A stretch of 64,000 bases of DNA from contig NZ_CP007033.1 of the NCBI RefSeq assembly GCF_000512895.1, forward strand, positions 712,001-776,000. The letters are read 5' to 3'. The stretch is from Dehalobacter restrictus DSM 9455 (GTDB taxonomy: Bacteria; Bacillota; Desulfitobacteriia; Desulfitobacteriales; Syntrophobotulaceae). The notes below the pieces were generated by a model. The model saw nothing but the letters and a program-made list of their open reading frames with translations. It was not told the DNA's origin and searched no databases. Of the stretch, positions 8,483 to 17,009 are shown piece after piece. The position numbers and the translations under genes are program-made. Positions within the stretch are counted from its first letter, which is position 1; each line of letters starts with the position of its first letter.

Positions 8483-8588
8483 GTCTGTGGGTCACAAGTA
8501 CTGCGGCAAGCGGAGTAGGATTGCGTAGCGCGGCTGTTTGCGTCAGGAGGACGCAATCAGCCGAAAAGCAGTATTGTGACACACAGAC
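8483..8588. repeat. Structured repeat, copy 1 (about 106 nt)
   Basis: The outer arms GTCTGTG...CACAGAC and GTCACAA...TTGTGAC pair, as do GTACTGC and GCAGTAT. An inner hairpin pairs CGGCTGTTTGCGTC with GACGCAATCAGCCG. Almost the same sequence is at 28539-28646, where the inner stem changes from GCGTC/GACGC to GCGCC/GGCGC and so keeps its pairing. Similarity extends left to about 8442. It sits between the histidine kinase and the ABC exporter. It is not a simple terminator, since no T-tract follows. Confidence 0.75.
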
Positions 8589-8637
8589 CTGCCCAAAGCT
8601 TAAACAATATTATATATGTTTGATGTTTGAACATTCA

Positions 8638-8692
8638 GTTTACATTTCGTTTAAATTCCATTTAACCTCCGTTTACTTTACAGCGGTAAACT
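8638..8692 (+). promoter_or_regulatory. Four 11-bp direct repeats (PhoP-box-like) and -10 of the ABC exporter
   Basis: TTTACA (8639), TTTAAA (8650), TTTAAC (8661) and TTTACT (8672) are each separated by exactly five bases. A likely -10, TAAACT, follows at 8687-8692. No good -35 is visible, as expected for an activator-dependent promoter. Arrays of TTHAYA-type hexamers with 11-bp period are the binding pattern of Bacillus PhoP and related OmpR-family regulators. The array occurs in shorter form before the response regulator gene at 6554-6570. Confidence 0.65.
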
Positions 8693-8725
8693 GTCACCGT
8701 AGTAAAAAAACAGGAGGTTATTTTT

Positions 8726-9670
8726 ATGGCTATGATTTATGTAGAAGAACTGGTCAAACAATACGATAAAGCCAAAACGCCCGCAGTGAAAGGTGTGAGC
8801 TTTGCGGTGAACGAGGGGGAATTTTTTGCCTTTCTCGGCCCGAACGGCGCCGGGAAGACAACCACCATTTCCATTCTGACCACCACGCTTTCCAAGACTT
8901 CCGGCATCGTCACGATCGCGGGCTATGACGTGGAGAAGGAGGCGAGGCAGGTGCGCGAGAAGGTCGGAATTATTTTTCAGCAGCCCAGCCTTGACCTGCA
9001 GCTCTCGGCGGAAGAAAATATCCGTTTTCACGCCTGCCTGTACGGGATGTTCAGCTACCGGCCAACGTTTCAACTCATGCCCTCCGCATACAAAGACCGC
9101 GTAATGGGACTGGCTGAAATCGTCGGTATTCAGGATGCTTTGTTTAAGCCTGTCAAAAAGATGTCGGGCGGTATGCAGCGCAAGCTGGAAATTATCCGCA
9201 GCCTGATGCATACGCCGTCGGTGCTGTTTCTGGATGAACCGACGCAGGGACTGGATGCCGTAAGCCGCAGAAGCTTGTGGGAATACATCAACACTGTCCG
9301 CAAGGAACACGGCACCACAGTGTTCCTGACCACGCATTACATCGACGAGGCCGAGAACGTGGACAAAGTATGCATTGTGAATCAGGGACGGGTCGCCAGC
9401 TGCTGTTCGCCGGAAGAAATGAAAAAAAGCCTGTTACGCCAGGAACTCGTCCTGGACGCCGACGATCGGGAGGGCTTGACTGGAGAGCTTTCGGAACTGG
9501 GTTTGTTCCATAAAAAGGACGCGCATATCATCGTCCCTTATCAGGACAAAACGGCACAGGAAATTATCGCCCGGCTGAATACCAAGCTGACGCTGCTGAA
9601 AATCAATGAGCCGACGCTGGAAGACGCTTATGTGGAATATCTGAACAAGACGGGAGGCGCAGCAGCATGA
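8726..9670 (+). CDS. ABC exporter ATP-binding subunit (drug-resistance type)
   Basis: The 314-residue ATPase has Walker A GPNGAGKTT, signature MSGGMQRK, Walker B VLFLDEPTQGLD and the H-loop TTHYIDEAE, the layout of daunorubicin-resistance DrrA-like ATPases, and a C-terminal extension of about 80 residues (LKINEPTLEDAYVEYLN) typical of that group. AGGAGG lies before the ATG at 8726. It shares an ATGA overlap with the permease gene. Repeats upstream suggest activation by the two-component system at 6.6-8.4 kb. The likely role is export of a drug, peptide or lipid-like compound; the substrate cannot be read from sequence. Confidence 0.9.
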   Translation: MAMIYVEELVKQYDKAKTPAVKGVSFAVNEGEFFAFLGPNGAGKTTTISILTTTLSKTSGIVTIAGYDVEKEARQVREKVGIIFQQPSLDLQLSAEENIRFHACLYGMFSYRPTFQLMPSAYKDRVMGLAEIVGIQDALFKPVKKMSGGMQRKLEIIRSLMHTPSVLFLDEPTQGLDAVSRRSLWEYINTVRKEHGTTVFLTTHYIDEAENVDKVCIVNQGRVASCCSPEEMKKSLLRQELVLDADDREGLTGELSELGLFHKKDAHIIVPYQDKTAQEIIARLNTKLTLLKINEPTLEDAYVEYLNKTGGAAA

Positions 9671-10521
9671 GTGAGATTACCATGAATGAAACTGCCATAA
9701 ATGAAACTGCCTGGTCAAGAGGAAAAGAAAAGTCCCGATCCAGACGTGAAATCAATGCCGTGCTTACGATCGCCGCGCGGGACATTACCATCGCGCTCCG
9801 GTCTCCCGGCTCTCTCATCATGAGCTTGGTGATGCCCCTGATGATGATGGGGATGCTGGGCGGCAGCCTTGCCCAGAATATGGCGGGCGGGCTCGGTTTT
9901 GACTACAATAAGTTTATGATGGTCGGGATGCTGGTCAATATGCTCTTTATGGTCACAACTACGGGGATGACGTCGCTGGTCGAAGACCGTACCACGGACT
10001 TTACCCAAGAAATACTGGTCTCTCCCGTTTCCCGGTATGCGATCGTGATCGGTAAGATTTTCGGCTCTTCCTTTGGAGCAATCGTCAGTATGGCCGGCAC
10101 CTTGATCGTTGGGCTGATCATGGGAATTACCCTAAGTCCCGGGCAGCTGCTGCTAATTCTAGCGCTGTCGCCGCTGATGTGCCTTTCGGGGGGCGCGCTG
10201 GCCATGATCATTATCGGGCTTGTCAAAAGCAGTAGGACGGCGAATATTGCCGTGATGCTTATCACCATGCCGCAGATGTTCCTTTCCGGCGCGATTATCC
10301 CGATCAACCACTCCAGTGGTGTCCTCTATGCCTTAAGCCATGCCATGCCAATGACCTACTGCCTTGACCTGGCACGGGCGGTGGTCTACGCAGGAACGCC
10401 GGAATACGGCAGTGTTGTCTTGTTTAATCCGGTGGTGAACTTTATCGCGATTGCAGTGTTGACGGTGGTTTGCCTGATCATTGGTACATTTTTTTTCGCA
10501 CGCTCGGAGAAAAACAGGTAA
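9667..10521 (+). CDS. ABC-2 type transporter permease
   Basis: This 284-residue membrane protein has about six hydrophobic segments, with the ABC-2 family features LVMPLMMMGMLGG near the first helix, VEDRTTDFTQEILVSPVSR in the cytoplasmic loop and SLxP-like MPQMFLSGAIIPI before the last helices. It starts inside the stop of the ATPase gene (ATGA), so the two are translationally coupled and form one exporter. A terminator hairpin follows at 10633-10669. It belongs with the DrrB-type permeases. Confidence 0.88.
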   Translation: MSEITMNETAINETAWSRGKEKSRSRREINAVLTIAARDITIALRSPGSLIMSLVMPLMMMGMLGGSLAQNMAGGLGFDYNKFMMVGMLVNMLFMVTTTGMTSLVEDRTTDFTQEILVSPVSRYAIVIGKIFGSSFGAIVSMAGTLIVGLIMGITLSPGQLLLILALSPLMCLSGGALAMIIIGLVKSSRTANIAVMLITMPQMFLSGAIIPINHSSGVLYALSHAMPMTYCLDLARAVVYAGTPEYGSVVLFNPVVNFIAIAVLTVVCLIIGTFFFARSEKNR

Positions 10522-10632
10522 GATCAGAGTTCCGCTTTCATACTTGGAATCGGTCAGTCTCTGTTTTTTATATGTAACAAAAATCCCGGACAAGGCATAG
10601 GATATGATAGGTTAATGATATTCTTGTTTATA

Positions 10633-10669
10633 AGCAGAAACCCGGTTCGCTTGGCCGGGCTTCTGCTTT
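10633..10669 (+). terminator. Terminator of the ABC exporter operon
   Basis: AGCAGAA at 10633 pairs with TTCTGCT at 10661-10667, enclosing CCGG/CCGG pairing, and is followed by a short T-run. Confidence 0.6.
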
Positions 10670-10755
10670 CAGTTCGATCAAGAGACAGGTAAAGCCGTGA
10701 AACGTGCTTTCCTGGAAATGGACCGGTATGGTGATTGGCTATTTAATGACATAAG

Positions 10756-10806
10756 TTGACAAACACATATTTACTGATATACTAGTTAGTTGAGCTTTTC
10801 AACTAA
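10756..10806 (+). promoter_or_regulatory. marR promoter with overlapping palindromic operator
   Basis: TTGACA at 10756-10761 and TATACT at 10778-10783 are 16 bases apart. Immediately downstream, TTAGTTGA at 10786-10793 and TCAACTAA at 10799-10806 form a perfect 8-bp inverted repeat. A related palindrome (AGTTGAACGTTCAATT) overlaps the promoter of the molybdoenzyme operon at 11558-11573. Both are likely sites for the MarR protein encoded at 10852, giving autorepression and control of the operon. Confidence 0.65.
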
Positions 10807-10851
10807 TTTTGCGTTATAACTAAATAATTTAAAATTATTGAGGTAATGAAA

Positions 10852-11319
10852 ATGGAAGATTGTATATACAAATCAAGCCCATATCGTTCGCCGGGGAGCA
10901 GAATTGCGGTTCTCTACCGCATGGACCGGGATTTTTTTGCTAAAAAATTGAAGGAATATTGCTTAGGGACCAGTGAGATGGCGGTTCTTCTTCAGCTGAG
11001 CTATTACAGAGAATTGAGCCAGGATCAAATATCTACGAATATTGTTATGGATAAAACAACGTTGTCAAAAATAGTAAAGAAACTTTTGCATAAAGGTCAT
11101 ATCTACATGGTACGGGATACCCAGGACAACAGAGTTCACCTCCTGGGTCTCACCCAAAAAGGGCAGGAGATGATACCGGTTTTAAAGGATGCTACTGCGG
11201 AATGGGTGAGTATCATCTCGAAGGGATTCGAACCGGAGGAAATTACCTTGTTCTGTAATATTTTAGACAGAATGATCGTATCTGTCGAAGCATATGAGGC
11301 GGATCAGGTGAATAATTAA
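10852..11319 (+). CDS. MarR family transcriptional regulator
   Basis: This 155-residue protein has a MarR-type winged helix with DQISTNIVMDKTTLSKIVKK as the recognition helix region and the basic wing RDTQDNRVHLLGLTQKG. The ATG at 10852 has GAGG at eight-base spacing; the ATG at 10846 is too close to it. Perfect inverted repeats overlap both its own promoter and that of the TorD/molybdoenzyme operon just downstream, making it the likely repressor of that operon. The inducer is unknown. A terminator follows at 11352-11397. Confidence 0.88.
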   Translation: MEDCIYKSSPYRSPGSRIAVLYRMDRDFFAKKLKEYCLGTSEMAVLLQLSYYRELSQDQISTNIVMDKTTLSKIVKKLLHKGHIYMVRDTQDNRVHLLGLTQKGQEMIPVLKDATAEWVSIISKGFEPEEITLFCNILDRMIVSVEAYEADQVNN

Positions 11320-11351
11320 ATGAAATAAGCCGTAAAACTCAAGATGTTTAA

Positions 11352-11397
11352 AGCAGGAGTGTTGCTAGGCCACAGCCAGGCAACACTCCTGCTTTTA
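11352..11397 (+). terminator. Terminator of the marR gene
   Basis: AGCAGGAGTGTTGC (11352-11365) pairs over 14 bases with GCAACACTCCTGCT (11380-11393) and is followed by TTTTATGTT. Confidence 0.8.
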
Positions 11398-11524
11398 TGT
11401 TAGATAAGTTAATTCGCAAAGCAAAAAAATCAAACACCAAAATATTGTTGAAAGAGAAACTATTATTTATTTAAATACAATAAAGTTGATTTTATCCTTG
11501 TTTAAAGCCATTTTATTAATTGTC

Positions 11525-11574
11525 TTGACAAATGATTGTTGGTTGATATATTAATATAGTTGAACGTTCAATTA
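11525..11574 (+). promoter_or_regulatory. Promoter and operator of the molybdoenzyme operon
   Basis: TTGACA at 11525-11530 and TATATT at 11547-11552 are 16 bases apart. The palindrome TTGAACGTTCAA at 11560-11571, with flanking AG and TTA, resembles the operator at 10786-10806, in the same position relative to the -10. This points to shared control by the MarR protein. Confidence 0.65.
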
Positions 11575-11610
11575 ATCTGTATAAACGTTTTTTTGAGAGG
11601 AGGTGAGAGT

Positions 11611-12303
11611 GTGAATGCGTCAGTTACTTATCAGCAGGAATTAAAATTCTTTACAGAGAGCTGTAATTTTTTATCGTTATTGCTGAATGAAAGACCTACA
11701 GAAGAACTTATTGTCCATTTACGTGAAAGCAGCAGCCGGATCCAGGAAATCATGCCTTTCCCGGACACTGAAGATAGGATTGATGAAGGGGCCGGGTTGA
11801 TGCTTAATTATCTCGAAAATACGAAAACACAAACAGCAGGAGAAGTATCTCAGGATTTAGCAGTGGATTGGACCAGGATTTTTAGGGGTGTGGCACCGGG
11901 GTATAGTCCGCCACCGCCTTATGAAGCTTTATATAGGGGAGATAACAGTCAGGAGAATCACGTCAAAGTATTTCTTGACATGACCAAAGAATATTCCTCA
12001 CTGGGCTTGTGTGCCAAAGGTCAATGCTCCCGGCCGGACTACATCGGTGTTCAAATGGCTTATTTGCATTTTTTGTGTTGTGAAGAACTTAAACGGATAC
12101 AAGAAGGAAATCTCGAAGAAGTCCAAAGATTTAAGGAACGCACGATAAAATTCATTTCAGAACATGTGGGTCAATGGGTTTTATTGTTCAGTCGCGAGGC
12201 TAAAGGTTTTGCCCGGACAGATTTTTATCGGGGACTTCTTAATTATTTGCCAACGTTTATACAGGAGCTTAAAGAGTATGAATGCAGCACATATCTGAAT
12301 TAA
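11611..12303 (+). CDS. TorD/DmsD-family molybdoenzyme maturation chaperone
   Basis: TorD-family proteins bind the Tat signal of a molybdopterin enzyme and help insert the cofactor before export. The protein is all-helical in appearance, with DLAVDWTRIFRGVAPGYSPPPPYEALY matching the conserved 'YARLFxG...PPYESxY' core (quoted here only as a pattern) and a C-terminal helix with HVGQWVLLF. I start at GTG 11611 because AGGAGGTGAG lies seven bases ahead; a TTG at 11560 is inside the operator. The 230-residue length is normal. It is the first gene of the operon and lies 32 bases before its presumed client. Confidence 0.85.
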   Translation: MNASVTYQQELKFFTESCNFLSLLLNERPTEELIVHLRESSSRIQEIMPFPDTEDRIDEGAGLMLNYLENTKTQTAGEVSQDLAVDWTRIFRGVAPGYSPPPPYEALYRGDNSQENHVKVFLDMTKEYSSLGLCAKGQCSRPDYIGVQMAYLHFLCCEELKRIQEGNLEEVQRFKERTIKFISEHVGQWVLLFSREAKGFARTDFYRGLLNYLPTFIQELKEYECSTYLN

Positions 12304-12335
12304 GTCAACAAGTTCCAGGAAGGGGAGAATGAATA

Positions 12336-15005
12336 ATGGATCAGAACAAGACGGGCGGTGGAAAGGGCTTAACGCGCAGAAGTTTTTTAAAAGGGTCTGC
12401 CGGGGTTATGGCGCTTGTTGCCATGGGAGGCGGATTAGCCTATCAATCCGCTGCCGTTTTTGCCGGTACGGATTCAGCTGAGCAAGCCAATGGCACGGAA
12501 TATGTGAATGGGTTCTGTGACGGCTGCCTTTATAAAAAATGCCGGACCAGATATAAAATCAAAGACGGAGTCCTTCTAAATGTTGAAGGACACCCCGAAG
12601 GGCTTTATAACAAAGGAAATTTGTGTTCCAGGGGACAGGCGCAAGTGATGAACCTTTACAATCCCTGGCGGACAAAAACACCGCTTAAGCGGACAAACCC
12701 GAAAAAAGGGCTGGATGTGGATCCGGGTTGGGTGGAAATCACCTGGGAAGAGGCATTAAGCATAACGGCAAGTAAGATTAAGGAAGCAAAAAGTAAGGAT
12801 CCCCGTTTATTTGCCATGTTTTCAGGTTTTGGCGCTTATCACTCTCTTTATATGAGGCCTTTTGCCACGGCGCTTGGTACGCCGAATATCATTTTTTCTC
12901 CGGGTTGCTTTTGCTCGGGACATTCCGGATCAGAGATCCTTCATGGTTCCTTTGTGGAGTGCGCGGACCCCAAATATTGCAAGTTTAAAATTGATATTGG
13001 CCGAGGGCAATTAAACAACGGTTCTGCAGACGGAGAAACTCAGGGGGATGTCGACAGTGTGGTCGACCGGGGAACGCGGATCATTAAGGTTGATCCCCGC
13101 AACTCCACATTGTTCAGCAGCAGCGAATGGGTTCCCATCCGGCCGCAAACCGAACTCGCATTCGTCTTGTCACTCGAATATGTCATCTTACACGAAATTA
13201 AAACGTTTGATGTGGAATTTGTGAAAAACAGGACCAATGCCTCCTATCTTATTGGGAAAGACGGTTTTTATGTACGCCACGCCACGAGCGGCAAACCTTT
13301 GGTTTGGGATGCGGCAGCCAATAAACCCAAAGAGTTTGATGACGAGACAATAGGAGACCTGGCGCTGGAAGGAAGTTTTGAGATTAGCGGTGTCCCGGCT
13401 CAGACGGCCTTTTCTCTGATCAAAGATAAGATTAAAGACTATACGCCGGAATGGCAGGAGAAAATCACCACCATCCCGGCGGCTAAAATCAGGTACCTGG
13501 CCGGCGAGCTGGTTAAAGAAGCGTGTATTGGCAGTACGATTAGCATTGATGGAATTACCCTGCCTTATAGACCTGCCTGCATCAGTATTTACAAAGGGCT
13601 TACCAATCATCAGTTTGGACATGTTGCCTATTATACGGCGATGACGATTAATATCCTTCTGGGGGCCTTTGATGTTCCGGGAGGTAGCCTTGGTTTTAAT
13701 AACTTCAGATATGCCAAGGATGAGGATGGTCAACCGCAGATATATCATCTGGGCGCAGTTGGCAACAAGATTAAGTTCCCCCCTACAACGCTGGATATGT
13801 CCAACTTGATTCCGCTGGCCCATGATGTGGGATACCAGTATACCAATACCATCAAGGATCCAAAGAAATACTGGCTGGACTATGCGCCCAAAGTCGGTTT
13901 GTTTTATGGTGGCAATCTGTTCTCTAAAGGCGGCAGTATAGAAGAAATATCCCAGGGTCTGGCTTCTCTGGAATTTGCGGCGGCGATTGCCACCGTGTTG
14001 GATGAACACGCTCATTTTGCGGATATTATCCTGCCGGAAGCCAACCATTTCGAGACGGTCTTCTGCTATGAACGCATATTTGAAAGGCCCTCCACCCAGC
14101 GGGATATGTATGGGCCCATGGGAGCACGCAAAGCACTGGTGAAGCCTCTTTATAACGGGCGACATGGCGATGAGATCCTGATAGACCTGGCGGCAAGAAT
14201 TGGCACGCTGCCGCCAACCAATGGCATGGCCAAGGGAATGAATGGGATCAAAGGTGATATTCCACCGATGACCAACAAAATCCAGGTTGTTTATGATGCC
14301 TGGATCAAAGGAAAATACGGAGCAGAATGGGATTTCAACAAGGTGGCCGAATTAGGGCAGATTGTGCCCCCGTCTTTGGCGGAGCATGAAATATATCAAT
14401 ATTACTATGCGCCGGATAAGAAGATTAAACTGCCGATCTATAATATCTTCCTGCAGAAAACCCGGGTTCAGATGCTGGAAATGCTTGAAAAAGCAGGCGT
14501 TGAACATCCGGCTGGCAACAATACCATTCGCGAAGTTTATCAACCGATTCCGCATTGGTTTGAGGGTACGGAGTTTCCGCATGGGAAAGATGGCTTCGAT
14601 ATGAACCTTGTCGGCTGGCGAACCCCTCAGTTTCTTCATGATGTGAATAATAGTACGGGTAATCCGGTTTTGCAGGAGGTTGCGAGTCATAATCCATTCT
14701 ATGGAAAACTGATTCTCAATACCGAAACGGCAGTAAAAAAGGGTTTGAATGACGGGGATATGGTTTTTGTTGAGAATCAGCATGGGGTTAAGATTGGTCC
14801 GGTCCCGGTGAAAACATCTGAAAGCATTCATCCGGACGCTGCAGGTGTAGCCGGAGGTCATCACCGGAAGGCCTTTGGCATGGACCCGGTAAACCATACG
14901 ACACCGGTATCATGGAACAGGCTGATCCCGATTGCCTGGAATACGATAGACCCCGTGACAGGCGCCATTGAAATCAGTCCTTTAATCCGAATTAGTAAGG
15001 CGTAG
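12336..15005 (+). CDS. Tat-exported molybdopterin oxidoreductase, DMSO-reductase family catalytic subunit
   Basis: The 889-residue protein starts with a Tat signal (TRRSFLKGSAGVMALVAMGG) and an AxA-like cleavage region near residue 43. The FCDGCLYKKC...NLCSRGQA set gives the four cysteines of an N-terminal [4Fe-4S] cluster. A Cys-rich stretch, SPGCFCSGHSGSEILHG, lies where the family carries its molybdenum ligand, so Mo is probably Cys-ligated. C-terminal cofactor-binding pattern is present around LNTETAVKKGLNDGDMV. It probably acts outside the membrane with the following iron-sulfur and NrfD-type subunits. The substrate is unclear: the sequence fits neither a textbook tetrathionate, arsenate nor polysulfide reductase by eye. 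Confidence 0.88.
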   Translation: MDQNKTGGGKGLTRRSFLKGSAGVMALVAMGGGLAYQSAAVFAGTDSAEQANGTEYVNGFCDGCLYKKCRTRYKIKDGVLLNVEGHPEGLYNKGNLCSRGQAQVMNLYNPWRTKTPLKRTNPKKGLDVDPGWVEITWEEALSITASKIKEAKSKDPRLFAMFSGFGAYHSLYMRPFATALGTPNIIFSPGCFCSGHSGSEILHGSFVECADPKYCKFKIDIGRGQLNNGSADGETQGDVDSVVDRGTRIIKVDPRNSTLFSSSEWVPIRPQTELAFVLSLEYVILHEIKTFDVEFVKNRTNASYLIGKDGFYVRHATSGKPLVWDAAANKPKEFDDETIGDLALEGSFEISGVPAQTAFSLIKDKIKDYTPEWQEKITTIPAAKIRYLAGELVKEACIGSTISIDGITLPYRPACISIYKGLTNHQFGHVAYYTAMTINILLGAFDVPGGSLGFNNFRYAKDEDGQPQIYHLGAVGNKIKFPPTTLDMSNLIPLAHDVGYQYTNTIKDPKKYWLDYAPKVGLFYGGNLFSKGGSIEEISQGLASLEFAAAIATVLDEHAHFADIILPEANHFETVFCYERIFERPSTQRDMYGPMGARKALVKPLYNGRHGDEILIDLAARIGTLPPTNGMAKGMNGIKGDIPPMTNKIQVVYDAWIKGKYGAEWDFNKVAELGQIVPPSLAEHEIYQYYYAPDKKIKLPIYNIFLQKTRVQMLEMLEKAGVEHPAGNNTIREVYQPIPHWFEGTEFPHGKDGFDMNLVGWRTPQFLHDVNNSTGNPVLQEVASHNPFYGKLILNTETAVKKGLNDGDMVFVENQHGVKIGPVPVKTSESIHPDAAGVAGGHHRKAFGMDPVNHTTPVSWNRLIPIAWNTIDPVTGAIEISPLIRISKA

Positions 15006-15019
15006 GGAGGAGGAGCAGT

Positions 15020-15628
15020 ATGCACTACGGAATGGTTATTGATTTAGCGAGATGTATTGGCTGTACGGCGTGTACAGTAGCTTGTAAGACCCATAATGTT
15101 ACGCCCAAAGACATTGCCTGGGCCCAGGTACTTGTAGAAGAAAAGGGGAAATACCCAAATTCAAATATCGAATCGACCCCAGTTTTATGTATGCATTGCC
15201 AAAACGCCCCTTGTATATCAGCCTGTCCGACTGGCGCTTCCTACCGGGACGATAGTGGAATTGTACACATTAAAAAGGATAAATGCATCGGCTGCCGGGC
15301 CTGTATGGTCTCCTGCCCCTATAACGCCAGAAAATTTTCGTTTGGCGATGCACAGTCATACTACCCAGGGAAAGAGACCACCCCGCTGGAAAAAGTACAA
15401 CAAACCAAATTCCCCAAAGGCGTCGTATCCAAGTGTGAATTTTGCTATGAACGTCTGGCCGAAGGATTGCTTCCCGCCTGTGTGGCGACATGCCCAGCGC
15501 ATGCTCGGATTTTCGGCGATTTGGATAATCCGGTCAGCCAGGTCAGTATTCTGATCGCTCAGAAAAGCGGGCAGCCGCTGCACCCGCAAGTTGGTACAAA
15601 ACCTTCGGTCTATTATTTGCCGAGATAG
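15020..15628 (+). CDS. DmsB/PsrB-type iron-sulfur subunit
   Basis: The 202-residue electron-transfer subunit has four cysteine groups: CIGCTACTVACKTHN, CMHCQNAPCISACPTGA, CIGCRACMVSCPYNAR and CEFCYERLAEGLLPAC followed by CPAHAR, enough for four [4Fe-4S] clusters. It links the quinone-facing membrane subunit to the catalytic subunit. It begins 14 bases after the catalytic gene with GGAGGAG ahead. There is no signal peptide, so it is probably exported with the Tat-targeted partner, as is usual for the family. Confidence 0.92.
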   Translation: MHYGMVIDLARCIGCTACTVACKTHNVTPKDIAWAQVLVEEKGKYPNSNIESTPVLCMHCQNAPCISACPTGASYRDDSGIVHIKKDKCIGCRACMVSCPYNARKFSFGDAQSYYPGKETTPLEKVQQTKFPKGVVSKCEFCYERLAEGLLPACVATCPAHARIFGDLDNPVSQVSILIAQKSGQPLHPQVGTKPSVYYLPR

Positions 15629-15638
15629 GAGGGACAGC

Positions 15639-16742
15639 ATGAAAACGAATTCGCGTTTTATTCAGGGCGCTTCTAAACCTGTTTTAAGCCTGGGGGTGAT
15701 TTTGACCCTTCTGGGGATGGGTTTATGGATCTTACAATTAATCCGGGGACTGGGCGTTACAGGCCTGACCCAGGATGCCGTTTGGGGAATGTATATTGCC
15801 GGATTCTTTACCGCCGCCGGAGCGGGAGCCGGAGCCTTAGCCCTGGCTGGGCTCATGGCGCTGAACAGAGATGATACGGTTGATAACAGGGAGCAGTATA
15901 AACTTTTTAGTGTTGCACTGGCCAGCTTTGTAAGCGCCGGCGTTCTGATCGTTATCGATATCGGCAATGTAAGCCATATTTTCAGCATGATCTTCAGTTT
16001 TGAATACACCTCATCAATGGCACAGGATTTTTGGGCCTTAATGATATGCCTGGTTGTCGCCGTCATTGGCTTGCTGAAAGCGAAATCGGGGAAAACGGGC
16101 TTGGTCTTTAATGTCATCTGTATTTTGGCTTCATTGACTCTCATCATCACTGAGGGGTTGATGCTATCCAGAGTCAGCGCGCATGCTTTTTGGGGAAGCG
16201 GTACGGTGGCGGCATTTATTATCAGTATGATCGTTGCGGGATGTGCTGTTTCCCTGTTTGTACTGAAAGAGGAGAAAAATGTTTTCCAGGTTCGCAAATA
16301 TCTGATAATCGGGCTGCTGGCGTCCGCCTTATTGACGCTAAGCGAATTGCTTACCTTGACAGCCGCTTCTGAAGCTTCTACGGGTATGGAATTACAAAGT
16401 CTCCTTTCCGGTTCAGCAAGTCTTGCTTTTTGGGCCTATATCCTGGCCGGGCTGGTTATTCCGCTGGCGCTGCTTTTCAAGGTTCAGACTCCGATTGGCT
16501 TGAAGGTCAGCGCATTTTTAGCAGTTTTTGGCGTTCTTGCCGAAAAACTCTGGATCCTGATCGCCGGGATGGAGCATCCGCTGGTCGTTATACCGGGCAG
16601 AGGGGCTTACCATATTTCAGCGGTGGAGTTTTTTACAGTAGTGGGGATATCCGGTCTGGGCGTGTTAGCCTATGTAATTATTTCCGGGCTTTTTGATAGT
16701 CCCAGCCTGCACCAACAGGAGAAAGTTCACTTTACGCCATAA
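15639..16742 (+). CDS. NrfD/PsrC-type membrane subunit
   Basis: The 367-residue membrane protein has about ten hydrophobic helices and begins MKTNSRFIQGASKPVLSLG. The start at 15639 follows AGGAGGGACAGC; the upstream in-frame start overlaps the iron-sulfur gene. The pattern YIAGFFTAAGAGAGALALAG and the later VEFFTVVGISGLG are usual for NrfD-type quinol-oxidising anchors. It completes a TorD-A-B-C set and should couple the menaquinol pool to the catalytic subunit. A terminator lies 29 bases after its stop. Confidence 0.88.
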   Translation: MKTNSRFIQGASKPVLSLGVILTLLGMGLWILQLIRGLGVTGLTQDAVWGMYIAGFFTAAGAGAGALALAGLMALNRDDTVDNREQYKLFSVALASFVSAGVLIVIDIGNVSHIFSMIFSFEYTSSMAQDFWALMICLVVAVIGLLKAKSGKTGLVFNVICILASLTLIITEGLMLSRVSAHAFWGSGTVAAFIISMIVAGCAVSLFVLKEEKNVFQVRKYLIIGLLASALLTLSELLTLTAASEASTGMELQSLLSGSASLAFWAYILAGLVIPLALLFKVQTPIGLKVSAFLAVFGVLAEKLWILIAGMEHPLVVIPGRGAYHISAVEFFTVVGISGLGVLAYVIISGLFDSPSLHQQEKVHFTP

Positions 16743-16770
16743 TAAGATCACTCCCAATGAGAATTCACCA

Positions 16771-16799
16771 AAGGATCCAGCAAACAGCCGGATCCTTTT
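16771..16799 (+). terminator. Terminator of the molybdoenzyme operon
   Basis: AAGGATCC (16771-16778) pairs with GGATCCTT (16790-16797), followed by TTC. Confidence 0.7.
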
Positions 16800-16859
16800 C
16801 AATGTATGGTGATGTAGGTATAATTATGATAAACTATCAAGTAGAAATATATGGAATGT
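16799..16859 (+). repeat. 61-bp exact direct repeat carrying a promoter, copy 1 (relic)
   Basis: The 61 bases are identical to 30640-30700, where the copy is the promoter region of a radical SAM gene. Both contain TATAAT (-10) in the same place, with TTTTCA 17 bases upstream in this copy. In copy 2 the radical SAM coding sequence contains TTGCCTTAGC 43 bases downstream of the repeat; in this copy the same ten bases follow almost at once (16859-16868), as if the intervening part had been deleted. The region 16870-17009 contains only a GCCGCC/GGCGGC hairpin and no gene. Confidence 0.75.
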
Positions 16860-17009
16860 TGCCTTAGCTAAGGGCTGACGTCCTGTCGGCTCTGAATCTG
16901 GGGGCGCGCGACTTTACGCTTCGGCAGCTCTCGAAACGTTCTACGCAATGCAATGCAAAAGGCCGCCATTCATGGCGGCAGTTTGATTGTGAATGTAATC
17001 TATTGGGAT

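Noticed and set aside
8455-8769. A 104-codon plus-strand frame over the first structured repeat
   Set aside because: Composition is atypical, it overlaps the operator array and ABC start, and the repeat structure explains the sequence.
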